A DNA stretch of 64,000 nt from Arenicola marina (taxonomy: Eukaryota; Annelida; Polychaeta; Arenicolidae), in NCBI GenBank assembly GCA_964019135.1, contig OZ025249.1, forward strand, positions 31,819,759-31,883,758, read 5' to 3'. The translations under genes were made by a program, and so were the position numbers. Shown piece after piece: positions 59,572 through 64,000 of this stretch; positions within the stretch are counted from its first letter, which is position 1, and every line of letters starts with the position of its first letter. A model generated the notes under the pieces. It did not search any database. It was not told the DNA's origin and was given only the letters and a program-made list of their open reading frames with translations.

Positions 59572-60312
59572 TGAAGGTCACATGTATGGGTGGCCGTCCA
59601 GACAATAACACAGGTCACGTGTATAGGTGGCCGTCCAGACAATAACACAGGTCACATGTATGGGTGGCCGTCCAGACAATAACACAGGTCACGTGTATGG
59701 GTGGCCGTCCAGACAATAACACAGGTCACATGTATGGGTGGCCGTCCAGACAATAACACAGGTCACGTGTATGGGTGGCCGTCCAGACAATAACACAGGT
59801 CACATGTATGGGTGGCCGTCCAGACAATAACACAGGTCACGTGTATGGGTGGCCGTCCAGACAATAACACAGGTCACGTGTATGGGTGGCCGTCCAGACA
59901 ATAACACAGGTCACATATGGGTGGCCCTGCAGACAATAACACAGGTCACATGTACCGGTGGCCTTCCAGACAATAACACAGGTCACATGTATGGGGGGCC
60001 GCCCAGGCAATAACACAGGTCACAGGTATGGGTGGCCGTCTAGACAATAAGACAGGTCACATGTATGGGTGGCCGTCTAAACAATAAGACAGGTCACATG
60101 TATGGGTGGCCGTCTAAACAATAAGACAGGTCACATGTATGGGTGGCCGTCTAGACAATAAGACAGGTCACATGTATGGGTGGCCGTCTAGACAATAACA
60201 CAGGTCACATGTATGGGTGGTCGTCTAGACAATAACACAGGTCACATGTATGGGTGGCCGTCTCGACAATAACACAGGTCACATGTATGGGTGGCCGTCT
60301 AGACAATAGCAC
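59572..60312. repeat. 37-bp minisatellite, ~20 copies
   Basis: The unit is GGTCACATGTATGGGTGGCC plus GTCCAGACAATAACACA. The distal half switches to GTCTAGACAATAAGACA-type units, so two subfamilies lie side by side. CACATG and CACGTG alternate in the early copies. Confidence 0.94.
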
Positions 60313-62529
60313 ATACAGCAGGTGTATAGAGGCGCATTTTGGCGTCGTTAGGATCTAGAATATGGGACAACAACACAATTAGAGTTTCGACGAGGAGGAG
60401 GAGGACAGTCGGTACGCCGCAGGATGTCGGGCTGTGACCGTCCCTCCTGAGTGGAACACAAATACTCTTCCATGTGTTTGTGAGACCGGTGTCGTTAGAA
60501 TCGAGCGGGAAGGATGCGAGTTCAAGGCACTACCATCTTGTCACGATAGAATACCATTGGATGGGCAGCCACGCAGTCAGAACGCCTGTGGAGGGGTCAG
60601 AGTCAGGAGGTGTGGGGGGGGGGGGGGCGTTGGAGAGTGGATGTGTGGGGGAGGTAAGGTAAAGAATTATGTCAGCACCGTCAGCCGACGATGATCCACG
60701 GATTGGTAAACATCTTTAAAACAGAACATTGCTCACACGCGAACCAACACATTTAATATAGGATCTGGCAGTATTCCCGTCTTGAAGTTTTTCTTCCTCA
60801 GACTCATCGATCACAGATACGAGGGCTGAACGCCTAGGGATGGAAGGCTGCTTGTAGATTTAATAGGGTTACCGATACCATCCCGCTCATAAAGCTCGCC
60901 ATTAGTAGTTGTAGGCTAGGAGGTAAAACCAAAAAACACCACCCCCAGGAGGTTCCCGCTGAGTAAACAGCTCTATTCCGCGCCCATCCAAGATCCTGGC
61001 TGGGGCCCAAAACCTGTTTCCACTTTATCAGAGCTCAGACGGAGCCAGAACAACGCGTGGGGGGTGTCTACCACACAGTGTGGGGATCTATACCGGGTTC
61101 AGTATTAAGGGTTTTCATGCCCTAGATTAAGGGCTAAGGAAAAATCCATACACGAGATGAAAAATTGCGTATTAAGACGTCGAAAACCTCTGTTGCCGTC
61201 GAATTAAAGTCACCACCAGAGATGTACGTGACCCAGGGCGGTCGGTGGGGGGGGGGGGGCGTGAAATACCGACCCTGTATGGCTAGGTGGCTGGGTGGGG
61301 GGTGTCTGGGTGGGTGGGAGGAGTGCATACATAGCTGCGCTCACTCGTTGGGTTACTCACTGGACGGGGAGTCGATATTTTATAGCGCAGCTGGCGTGTG
61401 GTCAGCAGGTGTAGCTCAGGTCAACGCCGGACCAGCGACAGTGAACATATGTTTAACAACTATTCGCCAGTGAAAGCGGCTGGTAATGTTCATCCGAATA
61501 TCGATGTAACTGCGTCTCATAATATTAATTAAATGAAGTAATGTGTGTAATATGTGTGCATAAAAAATATGTAAAATATCCGTTCATAAAATTATACAAT
61601 AAGTGTTGATTTAGTTTTCAAACTGTTGACATGGTGTGCTCATTATTTATACTTATAATAGAAGTCTTATTACAAAATAATATTTTCATAATTATGTGTT
61701 TATAATATGTGCAGATCAATTTTATAGCCCAAAGAATCTGTTACATATCAATAAATATAAAGAAATATGAAAATGAATCTCCGCATGTCGGTAGGGACCA
61801 TAATCTTGCCATATGTGGCCAGGAACTGCCTTCCTCCACCCCATACCCCACCCCAGCCACCGCAGACCTTGTTAAATTTATATATGCCCCCCGTGACCCC
61901 CAGGTCATTGCCATGTCTCCACACGACGCAGCCATGACGGTGACGTGAAGGGCAGCGGTGACGTCATCAACGGCGGCCATTATCATACGGAGACAGTCCC
62001 CCGGCGCCCTCAAGATATTCGTCCCCCCCTTCAGTCCATCACGTTTAAGAAGTGCTGAGGTCGGCGGAATCTTCCCCAGTGGCCATGGTAACGACCACCA
62101 TTCCCAGCCTGGGGAATGGATAATGTAATGGCAAGGCACGCACACACACACCTGACTAACCGGGCAACCGCTATGATAATTTGTGTGCCAAATATGACAA
62201 TATACAAAACCACATGTAAAACTTGATTATTGATTAATGACTTTGTACTCCTGACAGCTACGGGACAGCTGGAAAAAGTTGTCACACTTGTCCACACGAC
62301 CTGAGGTATTGTGGGGTTAGACAAATCTCAGCCAACAGCTGGGGCTGCCCACTGTGGCCGCCAGTGTGTGGGTGAGCGGAGGGGGTGGCACGCGGGAACT
62401 GTAGCCACCCCTTTATCCAGTACCAGATCTCAGAGCATTCCCTCTCCACTGCTCCCCGAAACGGAGAGAACCGCGCCAAGAAGAGACGCGTCGTCACTGC
62501 GACCAAAAGATGTTCTTCACAGACTACCC
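60313..62529. other. Stretch without supported gene
   Basis: Unique sequence with G runs (60613-60627 and 61248-61258), an AT-rich zone (61500-61780) and CCATGGTAAC (about 62083), an RFX X-box-like half palindrome. No PHACTR-like exon was seen. Confidence 0.5.
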
Positions 62530-62760
62530 TGGCTAACAATAGACGTTATCCATAGACCACCCGGCTAACAAAATAATGTTATCCATAGACCACCCGACTA
62601 ACAATAGACGTTATTCATAGACCTGGCTAACAATATGATGTTATCCATACAATCACTCTGGCTTACAATATAATGTTATCCATAGGCCACCCTGGCTAAC
62701 AATAGACGTTACCCATAGACCACCATAAACAATAGACGTTATTCATAGACCTGGCTAACA
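62530..62760. repeat. ~30-bp minisatellite, left block
   Basis: CTAACAATAGACGTTATCCA followed by TAGACCACCC is repeated about seven times, with deletions. The same unit resumes at 63905. Confidence 0.85.
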
Positions 62761-62767
62761 ATGTAAC

Positions 62768-62928
62768 AATAGCGCGAGTTAGCGGGGCTTTAGGCAATTT
62801 TATTGGCCCGACATCAAGCTCTAGCAGCCCGCCAACTTTCATTATCCGCCGTTGGCCTTGCGGCCTGGGGCGGTTAACTGGATGAAGGGCCCATAAAATG
62901 CCTAATGCCATGCAACACTCGCGCTATT
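62768..62928. mobile_element. MITE with AATAGCGCGAGT terminal inverted repeats
   Basis: AATAGCGCGAGT (62768-62779) is exactly inverted at ACTCGCGCTATT (62917-62928). Subterminal TTAGGCAATTTTATTGGCCC and GGGCCCATAAAATGCCTAA also pair. It abuts the minisatellite's left block. Confidence 0.75.
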
Positions 62929-63298
62929 ACTATTATTACGAGTTGAATCTAAATTTAAGGCGTTTAATTAATTAATTTCCGCATGCAACGATCAAAGTAA
63001 TGCATTTGGGGACTGACTGTCCACAAATCGCAAGCCTTTCTACATATAGTTGGCCAGTCGCCTTTTAGATACCATATACCGTTGCCAAGAAACATGGCAC
63101 GAGCAACTAGGCAGGTAAGCGGGCCATTTAAAGCTATAACTACTATTCTTTTGTGCGTGACGTCATGTTTCATTGTTCTATGCAATGTCGCTATGGCAAC
63201 GATTGTCGATTGCATGGGCAACAGGGCGGTTCGGGTCAAAATACAGCATTTAAGCGGAATCAAAGAACTTGTATCTATTCTTTGGCGGCATTCAGATT
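62929..63298. other. Unique stretch between two mobile elements
   Basis: No gene seen. GTTGCC and ATGGCAAC half sites (63074 and 63195) resemble RFX motifs. Confidence 0.45.
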
Positions 63299-63870
63299 TA
63301 AAGTCAAAGTCATAAATGCCGTAGACACACGTTTCGGCCGATATTTTCCGCGAATTTGCCTCGATCGCTCTCAAAATCCCTGACGTGAGAAAGCAACTCT
63401 AGACCATTTTAATGATACTAAACTTATGTTTGTAATGCGATGTTATCCTTTTTTATGACACAAACAATATTTCTCCATGCTGACACTCCATTGGCAGCAG
63501 ACACACTTTCGCAAATAGACTAAATCACAGCCAATGAAAGGCTCTATAGTTGCCATGGCATCCTCGTGGCTGGAATAAATATAGAGCATGTATTGTTCAA
63601 AGCACGTTCGGCGCCATGGCAACCATCATTTTATGACGCGTGTTTTAGTATTATGGCGACAGAGCGTTTTCTGCCAACGGAGTGTCAGCATGGAGAAATA
63701 TTCTTTGTGTCATAAAAAAAGGATAACATCGCATTACAAAGGTAAGTTTGGTATCATTAAAATGGTCTAGTGTTGCTTTCTCACGCCAGGGATTTTGAGA
63801 GTGAAGGAGGCAAATTCGCGGATAATATCGGCCGAAACGTGTGTCTATGGCATTTATGACTTTGACTTTA
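63299..63870. mobile_element. 572-bp fold-back element with ~205-bp inverted arms
   Basis: The left arm starts TAAAGTCAAAGTCATAAATG (63299) and includes CGTTTCGGCCGATATTTTCC, CATTTTAATGATAC and GGAT-flanked ATGACACAAA. The right arm is its reverse complement, ending CATTTATGACTTTGACTTTA at 63870. A few substitutions and one indel separate the arms. The loop of about 160 bp has GTTGCCATGGCA and GCCATGGCAACC. No transposase frame is present. Confidence 0.88.
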
Positions 63871-63904
63871 GTGATATTGTACTAGTTAACATGCCCACCA
63901 ACTC

Positions 63905-64000
63905 GTAATAATAGACGTTATCCATAGACCTGATTTTCAATGTACGGTATTCATAGACTTGACTAACAATACACGTTATCCATAGACCTGACTTTCAATA
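63905..64000. repeat. ~30-bp minisatellite, right block
   Basis: AATAGACGTTATCCATAGAC and related units continue the array seen at 62530-62760. The intervening kilobase holds a MITE and the fold-back, so the array was probably split by insertion. It runs off the window edge. Confidence 0.85.

Overview
The window looks like a stretch of animal nuclear genome, most likely a marine lophotrochozoan such as a mollusc. That placement is an inference from widely spaced GT-AG exons of an animal-specific gene family, abundant minisatellites, fold-back MITEs, and a SINE family with an AATCAAATCAAA-type tail. It is one gene neighbourhood, not a gene-dense region. Nothing suggests bacterial operons, CRISPR or a virus.

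The only gene I can support lies on the minus strand and spans almost the whole window. Five exons (53632-53513, 23760-23452, 17152-17006, 13771-13264, 900-779) join in phase into a 402-codon internal part of a PHACTR (phosphatase and actin regulator) homologue. The first exon carries the N-terminal RPEL actin-binding motif (LERKISVRTTREELIKRGVL). The last carries the NKEN and DSDSDG acidic block that precedes the C-terminal RPEL triplet in this family. The true N-terminus, RPEL2-4 and the PP1-binding C-terminus lie outside the window. The introns are about 29.8, 6.3, 3.2 and 12.4 kb.

The introns are packed with tandem repeats, roughly 25 kb or 40 percent of the window by my coordinates. The main arrays are: 55 bp (1-675), 52/53 bp (901-11022), a CACGTG-rich array (12892-13225), 18 bp (14278-14768), 36 bp (15276-15935), 40 bp (18745-23172), 42 bp (23985-24290), 40 bp (24528-24865), 31 bp (33972-34825), 18/19 bp (39060-40200), 23 bp (41395-42885), 26 bp (43232-43970), 81 bp (45160-45958), a 36-bp CRE array (52165-52345), 20 bp (55871-57075), 25 bp (57225-57605), 37 bp (59572-60312) and about 30 bp (62530-62760, resuming at 63905). 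A 2.2-kb direct tandem duplication occupies 24685-29076. A 200-N gap lies at 37303-37502. MITEs, fold-backs and SINE pieces fill part of the rest.

The most striking observation is that the 10.1-kb 52/53-bp array abuts the acceptor of PHACTR exon 900-779. On the gene strand each of its ~192 units is a copy of the whole 3' splice-site module: a branch-point-like TAATAAC, a polypyrimidine tract, CAG, and the first ten exon bases. The intron therefore presents about 192 decoy acceptors before the real one, and by hand translation each decoy leads to a premature stop. At the other end of the gene, the last 45 nt of the RPEL exon with its donor region is repeated about three times in the adjoining intron. 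In the exon between, the donor overlaps an in-frame stop codon.
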